From: Bacillota bacterium
GTDB lineage: Bacteria > Bacillota > Clostridia > Christensenellales > CAG-138
Assembly: GCA_023453725.1 (NCBI GenBank)
Contig: JAEXTB010000170.1
Coordinates: 1 to 17,847, forward strand
Length of the DNA stretch: 17,847 nucleotides
Reading direction: 5' to 3'
Below are positions 1 through 5,830 of this stretch, piece after piece. Every line of letters starts with the position of its first letter. Position 1 is the first letter of the stretch. Position numbers and translations under genes: made by a program. The notes under the pieces were generated by a model, which was not told the DNA's origin, searched no databases, and saw nothing but the letters and a program-made list of their open reading frames with translations.

Positions 1-171
1 ATGTGGGACGTCATGGGCGGCGTTGCGCGCCGTGGCTGGGCAAGGAACGAAAATGCCTTGGAAACAGTGGCCGCCTATAATGAAAAGTGGCAGGGCAAGG
101 CGCATATCACGCTGCCGTACCTTGCGGATGATGCGTTAATAGAGAAAACTTTAAGCGAAAAGGGGATATAA
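1..171 (+). CDS. hutU: Urocanate hydratase, C-terminal fragment (5' end outside window)
   Basis: This open frame runs from the first base to a TAA stop at 169-171 and encodes 56 residues. The stretch WDVMGGVARRGWARN resembles the WDVSNGVARR region near the C-terminus of the larger, UROC1-like urocanate hydratases. That enzyme adds water to urocanate with a tightly bound NAD+ to give imidazolone propionate in the cytoplasm. The ATG at position 1 is almost certainly an internal methionine, because the enzyme has several hundred residues. ftcD begins 7 bases after the stop, and hutI and fchA follow, which supports a histidine-degradation operon. The call rests on one short motif plus this context. 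Confidence 0.8.
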   Translation: MWDVMGGVARRGWARNENALETVAAYNEKWQGKAHITLPYLADDALIEKTLSEKGI

Positions 172-178
172 ACATCCG

Positions 179-1075
179 ATGGCAAAGCTCATAGAATGCG
201 TGCCCAACATCAGCGAGGGCAGGAGCCCGGAAATCATTGAAGCGGTAATCGACGAGGTACGGCGCACCCCCGGCGTGACGCTGCTCGATTACAGCTCCGA
301 CGCCAGCCACAACCGCACTGTTATCACATTTTTAGGCAACCCGGAAGGCGTTGCGAATGCGGCAGTTGCAGTCGCGAAAAAAGCTGCGGAGTTGATTGAC
401 CTCACTGTGCATGAGGGCGAACACCCCCGTATGGGCGCGGTGGACGTCATTCCGTTTATCCCCATCAAGGATGTATCTTCTGAGGAGTGCGTCACACTTT
501 CCAAGGAAGTTGCAAAGCGTGTGTGGGAAGAGGCGCATATGCCGGTGTTCTTATATGAAGAGTCTGCGTCCTCACCTTCCCGCGTGAACCTTGCCGCCAT
601 CCGCAAAGGCCAGTTTGAGGGCATGGGGCAAAAGGTAACAGAACCTGAATGGGAGCCGGACTTTGGCGGCAGGAGCATCCATAAAACGGCGGGCGTAGTT
701 GCCGTTGGTGCGCGCATGCCGCTCATCGCGTTCAATATCAATCTTTCCACTTCGGATGTTTCGATTGCCTCCAACATCGCTAAAATTATTCGTCAGAGCA
801 GCGGCGGCCTGCCCTATGTCAAGGCGCTTGGCGTCATGCTTTCGGAGCGCAACATCGCACAGGTATCCATCAATATGACCAACTTCCACAAGACCCCGCT
901 TTACCGCGTACTGGAGCTTGTGAAAGCGGAAGCCAAACGCTACGGCGTTTCCGTCGTTGGGACGGAAATTGTGGGCCTAGCCCCCATGCAGGCACTGATC
1001 GATTCTGCGGAATACTACATGCAGATCGAAGCGTTCGATTTTACTAAGCAGGTGCTGGAGAACCATATTTTATAA
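179..1075 (+). CDS. ftcD: Glutamate formimidoyltransferase (FtcD)
   Basis: FtcD moves the formimino group of N-formimino-L-glutamate to tetrahydrofolate, giving glutamate and 5-formimino-THF. The 298-residue protein has the length of the stand-alone bacterial transferase; in animals it is fused to the cyclodeaminase. The N-terminal CVPNISEGR, the DASHNRTVIT segment (41-50) and HEGEHPRMGAVDVIPF (starting at residue 78) are family signatures. His82 lines up with the catalytic histidine of the porcine enzyme. The ATG at 179 is preceded by AGGGG at 161-165, inside the end of hutU, so translation is probably coupled to hutU. The cyclodeaminase is a separate gene here (fchA, 2450). The identification is confident. 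Confidence 0.95.
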   Translation: MAKLIECVPNISEGRSPEIIEAVIDEVRRTPGVTLLDYSSDASHNRTVITFLGNPEGVANAAVAVAKKAAELIDLTVHEGEHPRMGAVDVIPFIPIKDVSSEECVTLSKEVAKRVWEEAHMPVFLYEESASSPSRVNLAAIRKGQFEGMGQKVTEPEWEPDFGGRSIHKTAGVVAVGARMPLIAFNINLSTSDVSIASNIAKIIRQSSGGLPYVKALGVMLSERNIAQVSINMTNFHKTPLYRVLELVKAEAKRYGVSVVGTEIVGLAPMQALIDSAEYYMQIEAFDFTKQVLENHIL

Positions 1076-1224
1076 TTGAGAACATTGGAGGCGCTGCCTC
1101 CAAACCTCCGATTAGGGCCGTAACGGCCCTAATAACCCATTTAAGAATGGGATTCCCAAGGGACGAGTCCCTTGGGTGGGGTTTCAGGGGCAAAGCCCCT
1201 AGACGTGCCTAAAAGGAGTAATCC
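1076..1224 (+). repeat. Five-hairpin modular repeat, copy 1 (between ftcD and hutI)
   Basis: This gap contains five consecutive inverted repeats. H1 is at 1085-1103 (8-bp stem TTGGAGGC/GCCTCCAA). H2 is at 1112-1132 (TTAGGGCC/GGCCCTAA). H3 is at 1136-1151 (CCCATT/AATGGG). H4 is at 1155-1176 (CCCAAGGGAC/GTCCCTTGGG). H5 is at 1186-1200 (AGGGGC-aaa-GCCCCT). A diverged copy with the same hairpin order lies on the other strand at 3536-3679. The hutI Shine-Dalgarno AGGAG (1214-1218) follows H5. No U-run follows any hairpin, so this is not a classic terminator. It reads as a dispersed palindromic repeat that may stabilise or attenuate mRNA inside the hut operon; that role is inferred. Confidence 0.75.
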
Positions 1225-2466
1225 ATGTTGCTCATCAAAAACATCGGACTTTTGCAAACGCCCATAGGTAATACGAGCGCAAAGGGCGAGGCGCAGGCGC
1301 ATAACGTAAAAATCAAAAACGCCGCCATTCTGATAGAGGATGGCTTGATCAAGGCGGTATTCGAGGGTGGCGGGCTTCCGTTCTGCGACAAGTGTATAGA
1401 AGTGCTGGATGCAAAAGGCATGCTTGCAACGCCGGGCTGGGTGGACTGCCACACACATCTGGTATTCGGCGGATGGCGGCAGCACGAGGTGCCGCTGAAA
1501 CTCAAAGGCGCAAGCTATCTTGAAATTTTGCGTGCGGGCGGCGGAATTTTAGACACTGTTCGGCATACGCGGAAGGCGTCCGAGGACGCGCTCTATGAAA
1601 AGAGCCGTGCGCTTTTAACGGAGATGCTTGCAAACGGCGTGACAACCGTAGAGGGCAAAAGCGGCTACGGGCTTAACTTGGAACATGAATTGAAGCAGCT
1701 TCGCGTCATGAAACGGCTCAATGAAACGCAGCCTGTGGAAGTTGTGCCGACGTTCATGGGCGCGCACGCAATACCAGAGGAATACGCTGGGCATGCGGAC
1801 GGGTACATCGACTATCTGTGCCGTGAAGTGCTTCCCAGGGTGAAGGAGGAAGGGCTTGCGTGGTTTGCGGATGTGTTCTGCGAGGATGCGGTGTTCAATG
1901 CCGAGCAAAGCCGTAAGTATTTAAAGGCCGCGCAGGCATTGGGATTGGGGTTGAAAATCCACGCGGATGAAATCGAGGAGATCGGCGGGGCGCGGCTTGC
2001 GGGCGAACTCCACGCGGTTTCGGCGGAACACCTGATTGCAACAGGAGAGCAGGGCATGGCGGCGCTTGCCGCGGGTGGCGTCATTGCAGCGCTGCTGCCA
2101 CAAACATCGTTTTATCTCAACAAGCCGTTTGCCCAGGCAAGACGGATGATCGAACTCGGTATTCCTGTTGCCATCGCCTCAGATTTTAACCCCGGCTCGT
2201 CGCCATCCTGTAATTTGCAGCTTGCGGCGAACCTCGGGTATCTCAAATACAGGATGCAGCCTTCTGAAGTGCTCACCGGTGTCACACTGAACGCGGCGTG
2301 CGCGATAGGCATAGGCGACCGCTTGGGAACGATTGAAATAGGCAAGCAGGCGGATATCGTACTATGGGACGCGCCGGATATGGAGATGCTCTGTTATCGA
2401 TTTGGCAGCAACCTTGCGCATACCGTCATCAAAAAAGGAGAAGTACAGCATGTTAAAAGAGCTTAA
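1225..2466 (+). CDS. hutI: Imidazolonepropionase (HutI)
   Basis: HutI opens the ring of 4-imidazolone-5-propionate to give N-formimino-L-glutamate, the substrate of FtcD. It is a cytoplasmic metal-dependent amidohydrolase with a TIM-barrel fold. The 413 residues match the family length. Metal-binding candidates are visible: H76 and H78 in VDCHTHLVFGG, H246 in KIHADE, H269 in SAEHL and D320 in IASDFNPGS. The motif VEGKSGYGL (142-150) is typical of HutI rather than other amidohydrolases. The ATG at 1225 has AGGAG at 1214-1218. The last 17 bases overlap the start of fchA. The hairpin string just upstream could make hutI expression differ from that of ftcD. Confidence 0.95.
   Translation: MLLIKNIGLLQTPIGNTSAKGEAQAHNVKIKNAAILIEDGLIKAVFEGGGLPFCDKCIEVLDAKGMLATPGWVDCHTHLVFGGWRQHEVPLKLKGASYLEILRAGGGILDTVRHTRKASEDALYEKSRALLTEMLANGVTTVEGKSGYGLNLEHELKQLRVMKRLNETQPVEVVPTFMGAHAIPEEYAGHADGYIDYLCREVLPRVKEEGLAWFADVFCEDAVFNAEQSRKYLKAAQALGLGLKIHADEIEEIGGARLAGELHAVSAEHLIATGEQGMAALAAGGVIAALLPQTSFYLNKPFAQARRMIELGIPVAIASDFNPGSSPSCNLQLAANLGYLKYRMQPSEVLTGVTLNAACAIGIGDRLGTIEIGKQADIVLWDAPDMEMLCYRFGSNLAHTVIKKGEVQHVKRA
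2435..2440 (+). promoter_or_regulatory. Ribosome binding site that fixes the fchA start
   Basis: AAGGAG lies inside the hutI coding sequence, 9 bases before the ATG at 2450. It supports that ATG over the in-frame ATG at 2402. Confidence 0.8.
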
Positions 2467-3073
2467 ACTAGCGGATTATTTGAACCTCCTCGCGTCCGAC
2501 GCGCCCGCCCCCGGCGGCGGCAGCGCAAGCGCATTGTGCGGGGCACAGGGCGCGGCGCTCACAGCCATGGTCGCAAACCTGACGGTATCCAGAAAAAAAT
2601 ATGAGGCGTTTCATGATATCTGCGGCCAGGCTGCGGAGCAAGCGGAAGCGCTGAAGGCCCGGCTTGTTGCGCAGATTGACCGGGATACGGACGCCTATAG
2701 CCTTGTGTACGAAGCCATGAAGCTCCCCAAAGAAACAGAGGAAGAAAAGCGCGCCAGAAGTGAAAAGATCGCCGAAGCGACGCTGTTCGCAACGGAAGTG
2801 CCATATGAAACGCTCTCACTTGCAGTACAGGTGCTTTCCGTCACTGGCACGCTGGTGGGGAGTTCTAACCCCAATGCCGCAAGCGATCTTGGCGTGGCTG
2901 CCGCCAACCTTGAAACCTGCGCAAAGGGCGCGTGGCTCAATGTGCTCATCAACCTTGGTGGACTCAAAGACGAGCAAAAGGCGAACGAATTTAAAACCGG
3001 CGGAAATGCGCTGCTCAGTCAGGCGGAAGCGCTTGCAAAGGAAATTTATTTAAAGGTAGCCGCAGGACTATAA
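2450..3073 (+). CDS. fchA: Formimidoyltetrahydrofolate cyclodeaminase (FchA family)
   Basis: FchA converts 5-formimino-THF to 5,10-methenyl-THF and ammonia, completing the one-carbon branch of histidine degradation. The protein begins MLKELKLADYLNLLASD and contains the glycine-rich APGGGSASALCGAQGAAL, a hallmark of the family. I chose the ATG at 2450 because AAGGAG lies 9 bases before it, and the resulting 207 residues fit the usual length near 200-210. An in-frame upstream ATG at 2402 would add 16 residues inside hutI and has no good ribosome binding site. The overlap with hutI suggests coupled translation. It is the last gene of the hut operon, followed by a terminator palindrome at 3099-3128. 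Confidence 0.93.
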   Translation: MLKELKLADYLNLLASDAPAPGGGSASALCGAQGAALTAMVANLTVSRKKYEAFHDICGQAAEQAEALKARLVAQIDRDTDAYSLVYEAMKLPKETEEEKRARSEKIAEATLFATEVPYETLSLAVQVLSVTGTLVGSSNPNAASDLGVAAANLETCAKGAWLNVLINLGGLKDEQKANEFKTGGNALLSQAEALAKEIYLKVAAGL

Positions 3074-3098
3074 AGAAAGCTCGTATTTAATGAAAGAG

Positions 3099-3128
3099 AA
3101 ACGCCGCAGGAAGCTTCCTGCGGCGTTT
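3099..3128. terminator. Bidirectional intrinsic terminator between fchA and the GNAT gene
   Basis: A perfect palindrome (AAACGCCGCAGGAAG and its complement) spans 30 bases and ends in TTT, followed by TA, on the + strand; the - strand has the matching A/T flank. It lies 25 bases after the fchA stop and just after the 3' end of the convergent GNAT gene, so it probably serves both transcripts. Confidence 0.85.
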
Positions 3129-3134
3129 TATAAG

Positions 3135-3413
3135 TTATTTCACCAATAGATCCGCATATTCCTCATGCTCAGAAAACCATTTGACCGCATAGGAGCAGGT
3201 GGCCTTCGCCTTAAGGCCGCGCGCTTTCACGTCTGCAACGGCAGCGCTGAGCATCGCCCCTGCTACGCCCTGGCCGCGCAGGGATGGGTCAACATACGTA
3301 TGGTTAAAATTGACCGTTGTATCGGATATGGCCGGGAACGTCGCTTCCGCGATGATACCGCCGTTCTTACCCAATACAAAGACGCGGTTTGTTTCATGCT
3401 GGATGGAAATCAT
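3135..3413 (-). CDS. Small GNAT N-acetyltransferase, YidJ type
   Basis: This 92-residue protein is a minimal GCN5-related N-acetyltransferase of the YidJ kind, with a single acetyl-CoA-binding core. The acetyl-CoA motif is visible as DPSLRGQGVAGAML (42-55), and ATCSYAVKWFSEHEEYADLL (71-90) resembles the conserved C-terminal segment of the family. The natural acceptor of these small enzymes is mostly unknown. The ATG (3411-3413 on the + strand) has GAGGTG a few bases upstream. It lies downstream of the regulator on the same strand, but about 300 bases of hairpin-rich DNA separate them, so co-transcription is uncertain. It probably has no direct role in either flanking pathway. Confidence 0.85.
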   Translation of the reverse strand: MISIQHETNRVFVLGKNGGIIAEATFPAISDTTVNFNHTYVDPSLRGQGVAGAMLSAAVADVKARGLKAKATCSYAVKWFSEHEEYADLLVK

Positions 3414-3432
3414 GTTCTTTCACCTCGTAGTT

Positions 3433-3459
3433 ATGATACCACAGGAGGGCGCATTGTAA
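3433..3459 (-). promoter_or_regulatory. Possible weak promoter for the small GNAT gene
   Basis: Read on the - strand, TTACAA (3454-3459) and TATCAT (3433-3438) are separated by 15 bases and lie just before the GAGGTG ribosome binding site. The spacing is shorter than the preferred 17, so this is a tentative call. Confidence 0.3.
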
Positions 3460-3493
3460 GCAGTGCAAGCTTTGTAATGCCATCAGGAACGCC

Positions 3494-3511
3494 GCGTCAC
3501 AAGACACGGCG
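3494..3511. repeat. 18-base direct repeat, left copy
   Basis: GCGTCACAAGACACGGCG differs at 2 of 18 positions from the copy at 3709-3726, which contains the last codons and stop of the regulator. On the - strand both copies would read Arg-Arg-Val-Leu-stop, the left copy with synonymous changes. The unit is also self-complementary and can form a hairpin. Confidence 0.6.
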
Positions 3512-3708
3512 CTCAAAGTATCGGCAACCTTTCATTCGAGGGCTTTGCCCTCGACCCCCCACCCAAGGGACACGTTCCCTGGGAATCCCTACTCTGCACA
3601 TGCGCTATCGTAGGGGCATGTGCGAAATGGGGTCTTAGGGCTGTTGCAGCCCTAAGCGGGGTTTGGGGCGGGGCCCCAACGTAATCTAGCCTTTTGGCAC
3701 GCTTATGC

Positions 3709-3726
3709 GCGTCACAGGACGCGGCG
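3709..3726. repeat. 18-base direct repeat, right copy, overlapping the regulator's stop
   Basis: GCGTCACAGGACGCGGCG matches 16 of 18 bases of 3494-3511. It includes the regulator's TGA stop (3712-3714 on the + strand) and final codons. It folds as CGCGTC-acag-GACGCG. On the + strand it is followed by a short T-run (3727-3731). Confidence 0.6.
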
Positions 3727-4893
3727 TTTTTGCAGCTTGCGGGCTTCTTCTTCTTTCCCTGTCCGAAGCTCGGGGAATTTGAGCATGTACAGAAGGATTT
3801 GCAGTGTGACCGCATCGCGAAAGCGCCGCGGGTCCAATCCATACAGGTCGCGCGTCTTGTTCAGGCGGAATATCAGCGTGTTGCGGTGGATGTGCAGCGC
3901 TTCCGCCGTCTCGTTGATGCGTTTGTCCTGTTCAAAATAGGTTTGCAGCGTCTGGAATAAAACGGGGTCCAGTTCCTGCCCGTTGAGAAAATTGTCCATA
4001 AAAGCCTGCTTGGTCGGGTCGGGTACTCCGTCAAGCAAACGGAAGATTTGATGTTCGTAATAATAGATGATCTTTTTCTCCCCGGCCAAACGTTCCACAA
4101 TGCGTACGCTCTGCGCGGCGTCAAAGAAGCTGGCGCGGTACCCGGTCAAATCCCTGCAGGGTTTTCCTACGCCGATGTAGCATGTCTGGCCGCGCGCATT
4201 CAGCCGCGTAATGACGTTTTCACACATCGGCTCCATAGCCGCGACATCCGCTTTGGATTTGGCGCACACGGCAAACACGTACTGCCCCTGCCCGACATAG
4301 GCGTAAAAATGGATGTTCAAATGAGCATAGATGATGGCGTGGATAAACTGCTCGTTCATGGAGAACTCGTTGTAAATGACCGGGGAAGTGCGGATCACCA
4401 TAATGCTGCAGGTTTTCCCCGTTTCGATATTTAAAAAGCGCGCCTGGTCTTTGAGATTCTCATAATCTTCTACTTTTTCCGCTATAAGATTGCTTACCCA
4501 GTTGTCCAGCAGCTTGCGCTTGTAACTGCTTTGCTGGGCGCGCTGCGCCTGCTCCATCAGTGAGATGACTGCCACCTTAATGACGGCGGCAATGGGCATC
4601 AATGCGTCCGGCTCTCCGGTGAGGCCGATTGCGCCGACAATCTTGCCATAGAGCTCAAGCGGGACGGTAATCCCTTCGCGGGTACCGGCAAGCTTTTGCG
4701 TGTGCTGCGGGTAAACCACCAGATTTTTTCGCGTTCCCATGGCTTCGATTGCGCCTTGGTGGAACGTACCGATGCGTGCGGCATCCGCGCTCGCAACAAC
4801 AATACCCTCCTGGTCAATGACATTGACAGGCGTATCCAGTACCTGCTCCAGTTTGTCTACAATGGGCTGCGCCAACTCTTTGGTAATGACCAT
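3712..4893 (-). CDS. CdaR/PucR-family transcriptional regulator
   Basis: The 393-residue protein has an N-terminal sugar-diacid-recognition-like domain (about 1-130: LAQPIVDKLEQVLDTPVNV and EGITVPLELYGKIVGAIGLTG resemble CdaR). A central GGDEF-like/PucR middle region follows, and then a C-terminal PucR helix-turn-helix at about 326-350 (INETAEALHIHRNTLIFRL). Such proteins usually activate catabolic operons in response to a small acid or a purine breakdown product. I chose the ATG at 4893 because AGAGGTG lies 6 bases upstream and the N-terminus then matches CdaR; the frame stays open to 5052 but that extension has no family resemblance. The gene is divergent from the catabolic cluster at 5146 and is its likely local regulator. 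The effector is unknown. Confidence 0.88.
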   Translation of the reverse strand: MVITKELAQPIVDKLEQVLDTPVNVIDQEGIVVASADAARIGTFHQGAIEAMGTRKNLVVYPQHTQKLAGTREGITVPLELYGKIVGAIGLTGEPDALMPIAAVIKVAVISLMEQAQRAQQSSYKRKLLDNWVSNLIAEKVEDYENLKDQARFLNIETGKTCSIMVIRTSPVIYNEFSMNEQFIHAIIYAHLNIHFYAYVGQGQYVFAVCAKSKADVAAMEPMCENVITRLNARGQTCYIGVGKPCRDLTGYRASFFDAAQSVRIVERLAGEKKIIYYYEHQIFRLLDGVPDPTKQAFMDNFLNGQELDPVLFQTLQTYFEQDKRINETAEALHIHRNTLIFRLNKTRDLYGLDPRRFRDAVTLQILLYMLKFPELRTGKEEEARKLQKRRVL

Positions 4894-4899
4894 AGCATT

Positions 4900-4906
4900 C
4901 ACCTCT
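4900..4906 (-). promoter_or_regulatory. Ribosome binding site that fixes the regulator start
   Basis: On the - strand AGAGGTG lies 6 bases before the ATG at 4893. This supports the start over a longer in-frame version beginning at 5052. Confidence 0.8.
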
Positions 4907-5007
4907 TGCATGCATAGCGGGATGTGAAACGAGGCTGGCGTATGGGTGTAAGGCACAGGAACTCTTTGATTGCGTTCTCGGGAGTATATGCGAAGAATTG
5001 TGCTTTT

Positions 5008-5036
5008 ATTATATTGTGCATTTATACAAAAATCAA
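5008..5036 (-). promoter_or_regulatory. Sigma-70/A-type promoter for the regulator
   Basis: On the - strand TTGATT (5031-5036) and TATAAT (5008-5013) are separated by exactly 17 bases. Transcription would start near 5001, giving a leader of about 108 bases before the regulator ATG. Two ATTGTGC direct repeats (4997-5003 and 5013-5019) overlap the -10 region and may be binding sites for autoregulation. Confidence 0.65.
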
Positions 5037-5070
5037 CTGCAATCGGACCCAATTATTGTACTGATCTACA

Positions 5071-5100
5071 TTGTTTGGGAATAACGTGGTTCTATATAAT
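5071..5100 (+). promoter_or_regulatory. Sigma-70/A-type promoter for the catabolic cluster
   Basis: TTGTTT (5071-5076) and a perfect TATAAT (5095-5100) are separated by 18 bases. The start point would be near 5107, about 40 bases before the first gene at 5146. Only 34 bases separate this -35 box from that of the divergent regulator promoter, so one bound regulator could control both. The whole gap 4894-5145 holds no gene. Confidence 0.6.
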
Positions 5101-5129
5101 GAACGTATCGGCACTCCATAAAAAATATC

Positions 5130-5136
5130 AGAGAGG
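5130..5136 (+). promoter_or_regulatory. Ribosome binding site that fixes the first cluster gene's start
   Basis: AGAGAGG abuts the ATG at 5137 but lies 9 bases before the in-frame ATG at 5146. Translation from 5146 is therefore preferred. Confidence 0.7.
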
Positions 5137-5145
5137 ATGTTCGTT

Positions 5146-5826
5146 ATGGCATTCATTGATAAACAGGAGCAGCAGCTGCGCCCCGCAGAAACTCTCATGA
5201 CCCCGTATCCCGCAAAGTATATTACATTGGCCAGCGGTGAAAAAATGGTGGTACGCCAGCTCTCGCGTGAAGAATGCCCAATCGTCCTTGAAACCGTCAA
5301 GCCATTGATGGCTGTGGAGCGAGATTTTTACGATATCGTCGCTTCCCGCATTTATTCGGAAGTTCTTGGCTATATGCGCTACCGCGTCAAGGATGAATAC
5401 GTATTCTTGGGCACCATCAAGGGCGAGATCGTGGGTGTGGTAAACGGGCGTATGCTCAACGACAAAGTGGGCATGAGCTACCATACCATGACAATCCGGC
5501 AAGGGCTGCGCATTGGCGCGCAGCTGTTTGCGGCTAAAATGGAATATCATTTTGACTATCTCAATCAGGATGAGGTTTGGATTGTAGCCGAGTCCCCCAA
5601 CGGCTTCAAGCGTTGGATGATCGAATATGAACTCATTTCCCGCCCGGAAACCTGGCATGAGCTGGGCGGCGTACCGACATATGTGCTTACCAGGGAGCTT
5701 TGGGAAAAGCATAAGGCGGCAAAATGCACCGGCCGCCGTCCTGTTTCCGATGAGATGATGGAAACGGCGCTCCACCCCATACTCCCGCAGACATACCCGC
5801 AAATTCCGGGCTTTAAAAGGGGGTAG
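5146..5826 (+). CDS. GNAT-like protein of unknown function, first gene of the catabolic cluster
   Basis: I do not recognise a named family for this 226-residue protein. The central part resembles a GNAT acyltransferase fold. VVRQLSREE (35-43) looks like strand 1 and helix 1. FLGTIKGEIVGVVNGRM (87-103) looks like the paired strands. TIRQGLRIGAQLFAAKMEYH (116-135) resembles the acyl-CoA-binding motif and helix 3, and DEVWIVAESPNGFKRWMIEY (142-161) resembles the following strand and helix. No signal peptide or membrane segment is seen. It is the promoter-proximal gene and ends 4 bases before the thiolase-like gene, which suggests a shared job with the CoA-linked proteins that follow. The acetyltransferase role is inferred from fold resemblance only. 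Confidence 0.6.
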   Translation: MAFIDKQEQQLRPAETLMTPYPAKYITLASGEKMVVRQLSREECPIVLETVKPLMAVERDFYDIVASRIYSEVLGYMRYRVKDEYVFLGTIKGEIVGVVNGRMLNDKVGMSYHTMTIRQGLRIGAQLFAAKMEYHFDYLNQDEVWIVAESPNGFKRWMIEYELISRPETWHELGGVPTYVLTRELWEKHKAAKCTGRRPVSDEMMETALHPILPQTYPQIPGFKRG

Positions 5827-5830
5827 AAAC

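Larger units (their letters stand above)
3414..3711 (-). repeat. Modular hairpin repeat, copy 2 (3536-3679), in the gap between GNAT gene and regulator
   Basis: This gap has no gene. On the - strand it carries the same hairpin series as 1085-1200. H1 is at 3663-3679 (TTGGGGC/GCCCCAA). H2 is at 3634-3656 (CTTAGGGCT/AGCCCTAAG). A different H3 is at 3596-3623 (GCACATGC/GCATGTGC). H4 is at 3562-3583, imperfect. H5 is at 3536-3554 (TCGAGGGC-aaa-GCCCTCGA, - strand sense). Several stem differences from copy 1 are compensated on the other arm. As with copy 1, the element is in the sense orientation of both flanking genes. The segment is bracketed by near-identical 18-base direct repeats at 3494-3511 and 3709-3726. 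Confidence 0.75.

Noticed and set aside
3165..3638. Long + strand frame opposite the small GNAT gene
   Set aside because: It is a shadow of the GNAT gene and the hairpin repeat, and has no family resemblance.
3709..3731. Hairpin plus T-run that looks like a + strand terminator
   Set aside because: No + strand transcript is expected here after the terminator at 3099-3128, and the sequence is the coding end of the - strand regulator.
4894..5052. N-terminal extension of the regulator by 53 residues
   Set aside because: It would cover the regulator's own promoter -10 and leader region, does not look like CdaR, and a strong ribosome binding site supports the ATG at 4893.
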